Shown here: in pieces, positions 55,779 through 64,000 of the stretch
Position numbering within the stretch: position 1 is the stretch's first letter
Layout of the letters: every line of letters begins with the position of its first letter
Assembly: GCA_018242505.1 (NCBI GenBank)
Contig: JAFEBU010000070.1
Location: 124,001 to 188,000, forward strand
Length of the DNA: 64,000 bases
From: Pseudomonadota bacterium
GTDB taxonomy: Bacteria; Pseudomonadota; Alphaproteobacteria; Reyranellales; Reyranellaceae
Reading direction: 5' to 3'
Notes under the pieces: model-generated
Told to the model about the DNA's origin: nothing
The model's database searches: none
The model's input: the letters and a program-made list of their open reading frames with translations, nothing else
Translations under genes and position numbers: made by a program

Positions 55779-56964
55779 GAAATTCAGCAGCCCGACCTCG
55801 CTTCTGCTCAATCTCGGCCATGCCCTCGACCACTGGGTGCTGGTGATTTTCCTCTACACGGTGAGCGTGATCGCCGGCGTCTGGGGCGCCGACTGGCACG
55901 AACTCACGCCCTATGCCTTCGGCGCCTCCTTCATGTTCGGTGCCGGCTCCATTGTCTCCGGCAAGCTCGGCGACCAATGGGGCCGCCGCGCCATGATGAT
56001 CATCTTCTTCGTCGGGATGGGGCTTTCGTGTCTCGTGATCGCGCTCTGCCAGAACAAGTGGCAGATCGGGCTGGCGATGACGCTGATGGGTGCCTTCGCC
56101 TCGATCTATCATCCGGTCGGAATCCCGATGCTGGTCCAGCGGGCGGAGAAGCCGGGCCTGGTGATCGGCGTCAACGGCCTGGTCGGCAACCTCGGCATCG
56201 CCATCGGCTCCAGCGTCTCGGTCCTTCTTGCCACGCGCTACGGCTGGCAGATGGCCTATATCGTGCCGGGCGTCGTGTGCCTGGTTGCTTCGGTCCTGTT
56301 CGCTGCTTTTGTGCCGCGGGAGGAGGAGGCGCCGGCCAAGCGCAAGTCGAAGGTTCTCGACCTGCCGCCCAACGTCATGGCGCGCGTCTTCTTCATCATG
56401 ACCTGCGCCGCCGTGTCGGGCAGCATCGTGTTCAACTTCACGACCAACTCCAACGGTGAGATGCTGAAGGCGCGCCTGGCCGAGCTTGCGGCCAATCCCT
56501 GGTTGCTGAGCATGGTGCTGGTTGCTGTATTCACCGTCGCCTCGATCGCCCAGATCGCGGTTGGCCTGCTGATCGACCGTTTTCCGCTCAAGACGATCTA
56601 CCTGCCGATCCTGCTGGCGCAAATCCCGCTGTTCATCGTGGCTGCGTATGCCGAAGGCTGGTCGCTGGTCATCGTCACAACCCTTTTCATGGTCTTCGTG
56701 TTCGGCGCGATCCCGTTCACCGACGCCATGATCGTGCGCTTCGTCGATGATCGCATGCGCAGCCGGGTGACCGGAATGCGGCTGGCCATAGGCTTCGGCG
56801 TGAGCTCGCTGGTGGTTGCCGCGATCGGGCCGTCGGTGAAGGCCGCCGGCTTTCCGATCCTGTTGCTGTCGCTGTCGGCGGTGGCTGCCTGCACGATGTT
56901 CGCCATTTCGTTCCTGCCCAACGAACGGCACGTGGCCACAGCCGCGCTCAAGCCGGCGGAGTAA
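55777..56964 (+). CDS. Major facilitator superfamily transporter
   Basis: A 395-residue inner-membrane permease with about twelve hydrophobic segments. The motif-A region between segments 2 and 3 reads GKLGDQWGRRAMM; HPVGIPMLV, GVNGLVGNLGIAIGSS and GLLIDRFPLKTIY are also seen. Segment pattern suggests the FsmR/fosmidomycin-resistance-like group, but the substrate is not known. It diverges from the AraC gene. The AGGAG ribosome site is at 55765. Confidence 0.9.
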   Translation: MKFSSPTSLLLNLGHALDHWVLVIFLYTVSVIAGVWGADWHELTPYAFGASFMFGAGSIVSGKLGDQWGRRAMMIIFFVGMGLSCLVIALCQNKWQIGLAMTLMGAFASIYHPVGIPMLVQRAEKPGLVIGVNGLVGNLGIAIGSSVSVLLATRYGWQMAYIVPGVVCLVASVLFAAFVPREEEAPAKRKSKVLDLPPNVMARVFFIMTCAAVSGSIVFNFTTNSNGEMLKARLAELAANPWLLSMVLVAVFTVASIAQIAVGLLIDRFPLKTIYLPILLAQIPLFIVAAYAEGWSLVIVTTLFMVFVFGAIPFTDAMIVRFVDDRMRSRVTGMRLAIGFGVSSLVVAAIGPSVKAAGFPILLLSLSAVAACTMFAISFLPNERHVATAALKPAE

Positions 56965-57053
56965 GCGTCAGGGAACGCATGTCTTCCGATTGATGTCATG
57001 GCCTCGTCAATCTAAGGTTGCGCAAGGCCCGCGATTGGCGAGGGAGAGCTCGG

Positions 57054-58022
57054 TTGGGGCGAGCCGTAATTACCTTGGCGACGACCAAGGACGTGTATGT
57101 CGGCATGGCGTTCGCATTGGCGCGATCTTTCCTGTATTGGAATCGGGATCGCGACATCGACTTTCACCTGGTCACCGATCTCGATGTCGACCTTCCTCGG
57201 GACTTGAGCGGCATCAAGGTTCGCCGTCTCGCCCGGGGCGAACTCGGTATCGGCTTCTCCCCGAAGCTCCATCTCGACAGGCTGGCACCGGCCGACCAGA
57301 CGCTGTTCATCGACGCCGACTGCCTGTGCTTGGGACCCCTGGCAGACGTATTCGATCGCTTCGCCGGCCACGGCGTATCGGTATTCGGCGAGGAAGTCTC
57401 GACCGGCCATTGGTTTGGCGACATCGAGCCGCTCTGCGCCCGGTTCGCTGTCCCGGCTCTGCCTTGCTTCAACGGTGGCGTCTACTACGTCGAGCCAGGC
57501 GAGAAGGCTGCGGCACTCTACGCGCGGGCTCGCGAGTTGGAGCCGCATTACGACACCATAGGCCTCGTGCGTCTGCGAGGCCGCCCGAATGACGAGATCC
57601 TCGTCTCGATCGCCATGGCTGAATTCAGGCAGGTCGCGATCCCGGACGACGGCACCGTGTTCGCCTGTCTTGAGCACTATCCGCTCATTCACGATCTCAG
57701 TGTTCTCGATGGGATCTGCCGGATGTCCAATCCGGCCAGGCCACATCGCCTGCACGACCCCAAACGTCCTGTCGGACATGCTGCTCCCCGGCGGATCGCG
57801 CACTTCCTGAACTCCTACACCGATCATTGGCGGTACCGGACGGAGATCCTGAAACTTCGCCTCATCCTCGCGGGCAGGATGCCGGAAATTCTGGCGCGAT
57901 CGCTGGCAGCGACATCGGTCGCGCTTCCGGGCTGGTCGGCGGAATTCGCGAAGGATGCTCTGCGGCCGATGTATCGAAGGATGTTCGGCGTCCGGCCGAT
58001 CGCTCCCAGCAAGCGCATCTAG
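57054..58022 (+). CDS. Glycosyltransferase, GT-A fold (GT8-like)
   Basis: A 322-residue protein beginning AVITLATTKDVYVGMAFALARSF, the usual strand-helix start of GT-A enzymes. The DxD metal/sugar-nucleotide motif is FIDADCLCLGPL, and LPCFNGGVYYVE is the acceptor-side region; NDEILVSIAM resembles the NDE motif of family 8. TTG 57054 is chosen because GGGAGAG lies at good distance and the fold starts immediately. There are no other envelope sugar genes nearby; acceptor unknown. Confidence 0.78.
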   Translation: MGRAVITLATTKDVYVGMAFALARSFLYWNRDRDIDFHLVTDLDVDLPRDLSGIKVRRLARGELGIGFSPKLHLDRLAPADQTLFIDADCLCLGPLADVFDRFAGHGVSVFGEEVSTGHWFGDIEPLCARFAVPALPCFNGGVYYVEPGEKAAALYARARELEPHYDTIGLVRLRGRPNDEILVSIAMAEFRQVAIPDDGTVFACLEHYPLIHDLSVLDGICRMSNPARPHRLHDPKRPVGHAAPRRIAHFLNSYTDHWRYRTEILKLRLILAGRMPEILARSLAATSVALPGWSAEFAKDALRPMYRRMFGVRPIAPSKRI

Positions 58023-58100
58023 CGTCCGACGGACGCCTGTACGATGATCGCGTGATCGGCGCATCGCTGCAGCGGCGCGTTTGGGAGGAAGGAAAAGCAA

Positions 58101-60053
58101 ATGACCGTGGGTTCCGCCGTTCCCGTGCCGGCGACGCATCTTGACGTCGCCCGCGATGCCGAGCCGGCCACACGCAAGGCGAACGAGGCAATGGCAGCCG
58201 GGCTGGCGTTCGGCGATATGCGCGACTTCGAGGCGGCACAGCGCGGGCTGATCGCGCCGGTGCCGGATGGCGTGGTGCAAAGTCAAAACGGCACCGTGCT
58301 CTGGAACCTCGGCGAATACGCCTTCATCGACGGCGAGTTGGCGCCTGCGACGGTGAATCCCAGCCTGTGGCGCATGGCGCGGCTCAATCTCGCCAATGGC
58401 CTGTTCAAGGTCACCGAGCGTGTCTACCAGCTTCGCGGCTTCGATATCGCGAACATGACAGTGCTGGAGGGTGATGGGGGCCTGATCCTGATCGACCCTT
58501 TGACAACCGCCGAGGTCGCGCGCGCGGCCCTGGCACTTTACTTCGCCCATCGGCCGAAGCGGCCGGTCGTGGCGGTGATCTATACCCACAGCCATGTCGA
58601 TCACTATGGCGGCGTGCGCGGTGTGATCGACGAGGCCGATGTGAAAGCGGGCAAGGTCGAGGTCATCGCGCCGGCAGGCTTCATGGAGGCGATCTCGGGC
58701 GAGAACGTGCTCGCAGGTCTCCCCATGATGCGTCGGGCCCAGTTCCAGTTTGGCCACCTGCTGCCGCGCGGGCCGCGCGGCCAGGTCGATGCCGGTCTCG
58801 GCAAGGCGATCGCGCGCGGCACGCCGGGCCTGATCGCACCGACCCGGACGATCGAACGGCCGGTCGAGGATCATACGATCGCGGGCCTCAATATCGTCTT
58901 CCAGCTCGCGCCCGAGACCGAGGCGCCGGCCGAGATGCACATGTTCTATCCCGAGCTCGGTGTGCTCAACATGGCGGAGAACGCTTGTCCGCTCCTGCAC
59001 AATTTCATCCCCCTGCGCGGCGCCGTTGCCCGTGATCCGCGCATCTGGGCGAAGTACATCGGCGATGCCATCGAAATGTATGCGCCGCACGCCGATGTGC
59101 TGATCGGCCAGCATCACTGGCCGACCTGGGGCCGTGCGGCGATCCTCGACCATCTCGAGGCGCAACGCGATCTGTACAAGCATATCCACGACCAGACCCT
59201 GCGCCTGATGAACAAGGGCTGGCGGCCGGCCGAGATCGCCGAGGCGATCGATCTGCCGCCGGGGCTTGCCGAACGCTGGTCGGCGCGCGGCTATTACGGC
59301 ACCGTCAGCCACAACGTGAAGGCCGTCTACCAGCGCTATCTTTCCTGGTACGACGGCAATCCTTGCAATCTCCATACGCTGCCGCCGGTGCCAGCGGCGC
59401 GAAAGTTCGTCGAGTACATGGGAGGGCCGGCGGCGGTGCTCGCGCGCGCCCGCCGGGATTTTGCCCGAGGCGAGTTCCGCTGGGTCGCTCAGGTGATGAA
59501 GGAAGTCGTCTATGCCGACCCCGACAATCGTGAAGCGCGCGCGCTGTGCGCCGATGCACTGGAGCAGATGGGCTACCAGGCCGAGTCCGCGACCTGGCGC
59601 AATGCCTTCCTGTATGGCGCCCAGGAACTGCGGCATGGGCCCGTGCGGATGCCGCCGCGTGGCCTGGCAGCCGATACGCTGGCGGGGCTCAGCACCGACA
59701 TTTTCTTCGACATGCTGGCGATCCGGCTCGATCCGGTAAAAGCGGCCGGACGATCGACGACCGTCAATTGGCATTTTACGGATCGTTCAGAGCAATTGGT
59801 CCTGACGCTCGGCCACTGCACGCTGACGCATCGCCTTGGCGCACGGTCGGAGACGGCGGCGGCCTCTGTCACGACGACGCGCACCACGCTCGATGCGATC
59901 GTTCTTGGCCGCCTCAAGGTGCCCGAGGCGTTGGAAACCGGAGCACTGCGGATTGATGGAGATACCACACAGGTCGCGGCACTATTCGCCATGCTCGATC
60001 CGCCGTCGGCGATGATGTTCGACATCCTGACGCCCGGCGAAGGACGGTCGTAG
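58101..60053 (+). CDS. Linear alkyl-sulfatase (SdsA1/BDS1-type metallo-beta-lactamase fold)
   Basis: A 650-residue enzyme that hydrolyses primary alkyl sulfates such as SDS. The binuclear zinc motif is THSHVDHYGG with His163, His165, Asp167 and His168. The N-terminal region (NGTVLWNLGEYAFIDG), the dimerisation domain after about 400 (RGYYGTVSHNVKAVYQRYLSWYDGNP) and the C-terminal SCP2-like domain (NWHFTDRSEQLVLTLGHCTLTH) follow the family order. No signal peptide is seen, whereas Pseudomonas SdsA1 is exported. No regulator is adjacent. Confidence 0.94.
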   Translation: MTVGSAVPVPATHLDVARDAEPATRKANEAMAAGLAFGDMRDFEAAQRGLIAPVPDGVVQSQNGTVLWNLGEYAFIDGELAPATVNPSLWRMARLNLANGLFKVTERVYQLRGFDIANMTVLEGDGGLILIDPLTTAEVARAALALYFAHRPKRPVVAVIYTHSHVDHYGGVRGVIDEADVKAGKVEVIAPAGFMEAISGENVLAGLPMMRRAQFQFGHLLPRGPRGQVDAGLGKAIARGTPGLIAPTRTIERPVEDHTIAGLNIVFQLAPETEAPAEMHMFYPELGVLNMAENACPLLHNFIPLRGAVARDPRIWAKYIGDAIEMYAPHADVLIGQHHWPTWGRAAILDHLEAQRDLYKHIHDQTLRLMNKGWRPAEIAEAIDLPPGLAERWSARGYYGTVSHNVKAVYQRYLSWYDGNPCNLHTLPPVPAARKFVEYMGGPAAVLARARRDFARGEFRWVAQVMKEVVYADPDNREARALCADALEQMGYQAESATWRNAFLYGAQELRHGPVRMPPRGLAADTLAGLSTDIFFDMLAIRLDPVKAAGRSTTVNWHFTDRSEQLVLTLGHCTLTHRLGARSETAAASVTTTRTTLDAIVLGRLKVPEALETGALRIDGDTTQVAALFAMLDPPSAMMFDILTPGEGRS

Positions 60054-60262
60054 GTCCTGGCCGGGTGATCTTGCCGTGAAGCGTCTCGTGTCTCCCTTCG
60101 AAGCTTTGCGCCATTGGGAGGGGGCGTGCTTCCTCAAGCTCCTCGCCGAGCTCGCAAATTCCTCGATATAGCCACGACTCCCGTTGCCACTGGCCTGCTT
60201 GACCTCAAGATCCACGAGTTCCTCGCCATCGCGGTCGATGCCTCCAGTCGACCGCTCTTTGG

Positions 60263-60583
60263 TTATGGAGGCTTGCATGAACCCCTGGCGACGAAGACGT
60301 CGCAGAATTTGCAATCGAGACTCCGGTCACGCCCATCCTTCGTCAGCTTCTCGATCGCCGTGTACATGGCCTCGGCGCCAGCATCGCAAAACGCATCGGT
60401 CAGGTAGCGCGGGTTCGGCAAGGCGACGTTGCGCACTTGCGAGTCAAAGTATCGCAGTTGCTGCGCGATCTGCGGATTCGAGGTGTAGTTCCGCACGTCC
60501 ATCAGCAACAGACGGGTTCGGCCTGCAACGAACGGCCGGAAGCGCGTGAAGGGGGCCCGGTTCGTTCTGACGCAGGTCCACCG
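60263..60583 (-). CDS. Hypothetical ORF or gene fragment
   Basis: A frame of about 106 codons follows a stop at 60584 and ends at 60263; the first ATG is at 60508 (81 residues). The product (MDVRNYTSNPQIAQQLRYFD, then NPRYLTDAFCDAGAEAMYTA) has protein-like composition. I recognise no family and see no good ribosome site. A second frame on the same strand, 3' of it, is also free of stops for about 90 codons, so the region may be a frameshifted remnant. The stretch 60054-60262 holds no other feature. Confidence 0.3.
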   Translation of the reverse strand, partial: RWTCVRTNRAPFTRFRPFVAGRTRLLLMDVRNYTSNPQIAQQLRYFDSQVRNVALPNPRYLTDAFCDAGAEAMYTAIEKLTKDGRDRSLDCKFCDVFVARGSCKPP

Positions 60584-61936
60584 CTAGAACTTATAGAAGT
60601 GATGGGCGAGTTCGAAGGCCTGATCCTCGGCGCCAAAGGCCGCCGCTTCCGAGCGCTTCACGACAGTGAAAGTGCGACCGAGAAGATCTCCGAGTGCCTC
60701 CATCAGCATCTCGTCGCGCTCGAGCTCGTCCACCGCGGCGGCCAGGCTCTCCGGCAGGCGATGGATGCCGAGGCGGGAGCGATCGCTTTCACTCAGGCTG
60801 CCGGGATCGACGGTCATCGGATCGCCCGGGTCCAGCTTTTTGGCGACACCGTCGAGCCCGGCTGCGATCACGCCGCCCAGCGCGAGATAGGGGTTGTTGC
60901 TGTTATCGGAAGGCTTCAGCTCCATGTTGAGCGACGGCCGTGCCTCATCCCATAGCACGGAGGCGATGCGCACCGAGGCCTCCCGGTTGTCGAGGCCCCA
61001 GCAACGAAAGGCCGAGCTCCACATGCGAGGTTTCAGGCGCCGATAGGAATTGTAGCTCGAGGCTGTAAGGGCTACCAATCCGGGCAGGTGCTTCAGCACT
61101 CCGGCGATCCAGTGACGCCCGAATTCGCTCAGCTCATTGGGCTTGGTCCCACTTGCCATGAGATTGCGCTCGCCGCCGAGATCCCAGGCGCTCAAGTGGA
61201 TGTGGCAGCCGTTACCCGCTTGATCGGCGAACGGCTTGGGGGCGAGAGAGGCTACGAAGCCGTGCTGGCGGGCGACGGCCCGCACGGTGTCCCGGTAGCG
61301 AATATGGTTGTCAGCGGCGCGCAGGGCAGCGGCATGCCGAATGCTCAGCTCCTGCTGTCCATGACCCAGTTCGGGGTAGAACTGCTCGACAGGTATGCCC
61401 TGCGCTTCCAGGGCGGCGACAATATCGTCGATCAACTCGACCGACGTCTCCCATCCCACCGTGCTGAAGCAAAGGCTTTCGTCGGCGGGAATGTGGGAGC
61501 CGTCATCCTTGCGCTGGGCCAAAGTCCATTCCGGCTCGAAGGCTGCCTGGATGGTAACGCCGGCCTGGCGCGCCCGCGCGATCATGCGTTCGAGAAATCC
61601 GCGAGGGCAGGCGCCCCAGGGTTCACGCCCCAGAGTCACCATGTTGGCCATCATGGCGGCGCTGTTGGGAGCGTAGGGGAGGGAAGCGTAGCTCTCGAGG
61701 TCGGGCACCAGGCGGATCTCGCCGACGGGACCGAGCCCTTCGACAGGCTGGAGCTGGTCGAGCATGTTCATTGCCGGCATCGCGACAGTGAGGCCGATAC
61801 CGCCCCGGATGCGTTCTACCAGCTTGTCGATGTGCACCGCCTTGCCTCGGATGATGCCGCCGGGGTCGCAGTACAGAAATCGAACGAAGCGCACGCCATC
61901 GCTGCGGACTTTGCGTTCAAAGGCGTTGAGATCCAT
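60584..61936 (-). CDS. Glutamine synthetase family protein (gamma-glutamyl ligase-like)
   Basis: A 450-residue GS-fold ligase. The N-terminal beta-grasp begins VRFVRFLYCDPGGIIRGK; catalytic-domain motifs include AAFEPEWTL, the ATP/glutamate motif GNGCHIHLSAWD, RCWGLDNREASVRIA and MELKPSDNSNNPYLALGG. Unlike housekeeping GlnA it has no adenylylation site, and the residues around the active site diverge. It probably joins glutamate to an amine other than ammonia, as PuuA or GlnA3-type enzymes do. ATG 61936 is chosen. A TauD dioxygenase lies 134 nt upstream on the same strand. Confidence 0.88.
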   Translation of the reverse strand: MDLNAFERKVRSDGVRFVRFLYCDPGGIIRGKAVHIDKLVERIRGGIGLTVAMPAMNMLDQLQPVEGLGPVGEIRLVPDLESYASLPYAPNSAAMMANMVTLGREPWGACPRGFLERMIARARQAGVTIQAAFEPEWTLAQRKDDGSHIPADESLCFSTVGWETSVELIDDIVAALEAQGIPVEQFYPELGHGQQELSIRHAAALRAADNHIRYRDTVRAVARQHGFVASLAPKPFADQAGNGCHIHLSAWDLGGERNLMASGTKPNELSEFGRHWIAGVLKHLPGLVALTASSYNSYRRLKPRMWSSAFRCWGLDNREASVRIASVLWDEARPSLNMELKPSDNSNNPYLALGGVIAAGLDGVAKKLDPGDPMTVDPGSLSESDRSRLGIHRLPESLAAAVDELERDEMLMEALGDLLGRTFTVVKRSEAAAFGAEDQAFELAHHFYKF

Positions 61937-62070
61937 TGGCGTGTCCTTCGCGATTGCGCACAGCACCAGCAATACGCGGCGCTGTTGGCGTTTTCAAATC
62001 GCGCTTGCGAGACAAACCAGCCGAAACGCCGGGAACCACTGGCGTCTTTTGAGTTCTCTATCCGGCGCCG

Positions 62071-62904
62071 TCACTCGGACTCATCCTGCATGATCGTGAC
62101 ACGCCAATGGATGCGCTTCTCCTCGATCGGGTAGCCGCCAGTGGCCGAGTGCAGTGCGCAGCGATTGTCCCAGATCACGATGTCGCCGACCTGCCATTTG
62201 TGTCGGTACTGAGCAGTGGTCGCAACCATATGATCGGTCAGTTCGGCGATCAGCTCTTCGCTCTCTGCGTCGGAGACGCCCTGGATGCGCAAGATATGAT
62301 AGGGGTTGGCGTAGAGCGATTTGCGGCCCGTCTCCTCGTGAGTGCGCACAATAGGATGAACGGCTGGCGGGCGCAGTCGGTCGTCAGGTTCGAGCAATTC
62401 GTTGCCCCGACGACCGCGACCGCCATAAACATGCTCAGCTTTCAGGTTCTCGACGCGAGCCCTTAGGCGTTCCGGCAGCGTATCATAGGCATCATACATG
62501 CTGGCAAATAACGTGTCGCCGCCATGGGACGGAATGGCGATGGCGTGAAGCTGCGTCGCCTTGCAGATCTCGATATCCCATGGTGAGTCGGTGTGCCAGC
62601 CGCCGCCACGTTCGAAGACTGCGCGATCCACCTTGCCGTCAGGCTTACGCGTTCCGACCCCCATCACAGTGAGTTCCGGATGGTCGGGATGGCGCGTACG
62701 CGTCACCCGATGCGGCTTCAGCCGACCGAAGCGGCGCGAATAGGCGAGAAACTCCTCAATGGTAAGGGTCTGATCGCGTATCACCAAGACGATGCTGTCG
62801 AGCCAGGTGCGGTAGAGGGCATGCCAATCGGCATCGGAGAGGGCGCGTACGTCAATACCGGTGGCGATGGCGCCGATGCGGGTATCGGGGTGTGCAACCT
62901 TCAT
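62071..62904 (-). CDS. TauD/TfdA-family Fe(II)/2-oxoglutarate dioxygenase (copy 2)
   Basis: A 277-residue dioxygenase with iron ligands His104 and Asp106 in GGWHTDSPW and His252 in ALHSATGGY, and the 2-oxoglutarate arginine (Arg268) in HWRVTIM. It is only moderately similar to the copy at 40.9 kb, so the two are not recent duplicates. The glutamine-synthetase-like gene follows on the same strand, suggesting a shared catabolic pathway for an amine- or sulfonate-containing compound. Confidence 0.92.
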   Translation of the reverse strand: MKVAHPDTRIGAIATGIDVRALSDADWHALYRTWLDSIVLVIRDQTLTIEEFLAYSRRFGRLKPHRVTRTRHPDHPELTVMGVGTRKPDGKVDRAVFERGGGWHTDSPWDIEICKATQLHAIAIPSHGGDTLFASMYDAYDTLPERLRARVENLKAEHVYGGRGRRGNELLEPDDRLRPPAVHPIVRTHEETGRKSLYANPYHILRIQGVSDAESEELIAELTDHMVATTAQYRHKWQVGDIVIWDNRCALHSATGGYPIEEKRIHWRVTIMQDESE

Positions 62905-63180
62905 GGCACGAGCGAACGGTCTTGCCGCTTGAAGAGAAGGAACATGGCATCACCGATGGCGTAGGGACATTTCCAGATTACCATAAACGCTCGCGGGAGA
63001 TCGCTACTGACTGGAAGCGCACGCCAGGATGGATGCGCAACTATCGAGGCAATGCTCATTTCGTTGCGTCGCGACTTCCATCTGGTTCCTGCCGAATATC
63101 TAGCTCCTACCGAACCTGAGAGAGCACTTCCAACCCACTACAATCGTTACAATCCTTCGACAAGCGATACACGCTAATCA
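62905..63180 (+). pseudogene. Unrecognised frameshifted gene fragment
   Basis: The plus strand reads VLPLEEKEHGITDGVGTF, then DYHKRSREIATDWKRTPGW and MRNYRGNAHFVAS in one frame. It continues in another frame as RRDFHLVPAEYLAPTEPERA and THYNRYNPSTSDTR to a TAA near 63177. Joined, they give about 85 protein-like residues. No start codon with ribosome site is seen, and I do not recognise the family. It is probably the 3' remnant of a lost gene. Confidence 0.35.
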
Positions 63181-63226
63181 CTGACTTGCCCCAGTGCATC
63201 GCTCATAAATGTCACGAGTGTTCGTT

Positions 63227-63282
63227 CCGAGGGGTCGGAGCGGACAGGGGTGTCCCGAGGGGTCGGGACAGAAGGGTGTGGG
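63227..63282. repeat. Two imperfect 28-nt tandem units containing hairpins
   Basis: CCGAGGGGTCGG starts at 63227 and again at 63255, each followed by a related GACAG...GGGTGT tail. Each unit can form a small CCGA/TCGG hairpin. In the second unit the pairing extends to 8 bp (TGTCCCGA/TCGGGACA, 63251-63270, loop GGGG), ending 15 nt before the lipoprotein ATG. It may be a structured 5' leader. Confidence 0.6.
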
Positions 63283-63284
63283 TC

Positions 63285-63866
63285 ATGAATCGCATCGCAC
63301 AGGCGATCGTTGGATCGCTGCTGGCGGCTGGCTGCTCGATGCAGGGTGCGCCGGGCAAAATCTCGTCGCAGCCGACCTCCCTGAGAGGGGGTGCAAGTCA
63401 CGTCCGTTTGTGTGACGAACGTGTCGCCTTCGAAATCAAGCCGTCGTCGGGCGTGCGGCCGGAGGAGCGCTCCTATTACGGCGTCTGGAAGGGCGAGGTC
63501 CCGCTCGGCGGGGCCACCGGAACGATGTGCGTGGGCCTGGTCGTTCAGGACATCCAGCAGGGCAAGGCGAACAACTGGTGGGTCTGGAACCTCGGCGCCG
63601 GCCAGGACATGACCAACTTGCAGGGCATGGGCGCAGCCAACTGGTGGGGACGCATGGACGGCGACCGCATGTTCCTCGATTCCGACCAGCCGTATCTCGG
63701 CAACGTCTACAGCTACGAGTTCAGCCCGCCCAATGCCAAGGGCGAGCTCCACGGCAAGTTCAAGGTCGAGAGCACGGACCGCACGCGCAAGGCGGCGTAC
63801 CCGTTCGTCATGTACCGCAGTCCGACGCCGATAGCGGCCTCGGCGACCAGCGTCGCATCGCATTAA
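63285..63866 (+). CDS. Putative lipoprotein of unknown function
   Basis: A 193-residue protein with a lipobox LAAGC (lipidated Cys17) at the end of a short hydrophobic signal, so it is likely an outer-membrane lipoprotein. The mature part has many Trp and Gly residues (NNWWVWNLGAGQDMTNLQGMGAANWWG) and VCVGLVVQ-like MCVGLVVQDI, suggesting a compact beta-rich domain. I do not recognise a family. A structured leader precedes it. The next gene starts 13 nt downstream and may be in the same operon. Confidence 0.75.
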   Translation: MNRIAQAIVGSLLAAGCSMQGAPGKISSQPTSLRGGASHVRLCDERVAFEIKPSSGVRPEERSYYGVWKGEVPLGGATGTMCVGLVVQDIQQGKANNWWVWNLGAGQDMTNLQGMGAANWWGRMDGDRMFLDSDQPYLGNVYSYEFSPPNAKGELHGKFKVESTDRTRKAAYPFVMYRSPTPIAASATSVASH

Positions 63867-63879
63867 TCGGGAGACCGTC

Positions 63880-64000
63880 GTGCTCGATTTCATCTCCAGC
63901 CACGATGTGGCGTTCTGCGCCCTCCTCGCTGTCCAGACCGTGTATGCGCTGACGTTTGCGGCCGATCTCTATCTCTTCTCCCTGCCGGTCAACATGGTCG
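63880..64000 (+). CDS. N-terminus of a membrane protein, cut by window
   Basis: An open frame from GTG 63880 to the window end, with CGGGAGA just upstream as ribosome site. The first 40 residues (VLDFISSHDVAFCALLAV, then TVYALTFAADLYLFSLP) form two hydrophobic stretches. Too short to identify. Confidence 0.6.
   Translation, partial: MLDFISSHDVAFCALLAVQTVYALTFAADLYLFSLPVNMV

Noticed and set aside
57012-59774. 920-codon minus-strand frame opposite the glycosyltransferase and alkyl-sulfatase
   Set aside because: Spans two unrelated real genes on the other strand and shows no motif.

Overview
The window is 64 kb of GC-rich DNA with the codon use and gene order of an alphaproteobacterium. The run rpoZ, bifunctional rsh, pdxJ, acpS, lepB, rnc, era, recO, parC, and the minus-strand group 4.5S RNA, dnaX, ebfC, recR, are typical of that class. 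Several TRAP-type carboxylate transporters, a Bug/TctC binding protein and Tat-type signal peptides suggest a free-living heterotroph of a Rhodospirillales/Reyranella-like lineage. The family-level placement is inference only.

Region 1 (1-4.4 kb): the 3' end of an acyl-CoA synthetase, a sulfite-oxidase-like protein, glutathione peroxidase, a family 5 uracil-DNA glycosylase, a NYN/LabA-type nuclease and folK. Region 2 (4.4-14.8 kb): a core housekeeping block with many 4-nt start/stop overlaps, from rpoZ to uppP. An 89-bp palindromic repeat sits between rsh and pdxJ. Region 3 (14.9-19.5 kb): two near-identical TakP-like TRAP binding proteins, each followed by its own near-identical hairpin terminator, converging on dctQ-dctM. 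Region 4 (19.6-24 kb): bpt, a DUF4126 membrane protein, recR, ebfC, dnaX and the 4.5S RNA.

Region 5 (24-30 kb) is a zone of gene decay. It holds a DUF1330 gene with three frameshifts, an unrecognised broken fragment, the C-terminal part of a Gfo/Idh/MocA dehydrogenase with nonsense codons, and a beheaded PotA-type ABC ATPase. Between these lie three intact genes: a GAF-HisKA_2 histidine kinase, a plant-type ketol-acid reductoisomerase and a flavin monooxygenase.

Region 6 (29.9-37.9 kb): a glyoxylate aminotransferase divergent from a GntR regulator and a fused GlcD/GlcF-type dehydrogenase, sharing a clear palindromic operator. nudC, an old-yellow-enzyme oxidoreductase and a DMT transporter follow. 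Region 7 (37.8-47 kb): a minus-strand TRAP operon (dctP-dctQ-dctM), a divergent TauD dioxygenase/Bug binding-protein pair, rsmB and a third TRAP operon. Region 8 (47-57 kb): an SbmA-like ABC exporter/importer, an XRE-cupin regulator with a cupin partner, a 2-oxoacid:acceptor oxidoreductase (alpha, beta) with a GltD-like flavoprotein carrying extra ferredoxin clusters, an AraC regulator and an MFS permease whose start codon lies in a hairpin. Region 9 (57-64 kb): a glycosyltransferase, an alkyl-sulfatase, a glutamine-synthetase-like ligase next to a second TauD dioxygenase, a lipoprotein and the start of a membrane protein cut by the window edge.

I found no CRISPR array, phage, intact insertion sequence, tRNA or rRNA. 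I see no single obviously unprecedented system. The strongest leads are the plant-type KARI beside a decaying dehydrogenase, the decay zone itself, the 2-oxoacid oxidoreductase-flavoprotein module, the GS-like/TauD pair, and several crisp regulatory palindromes.
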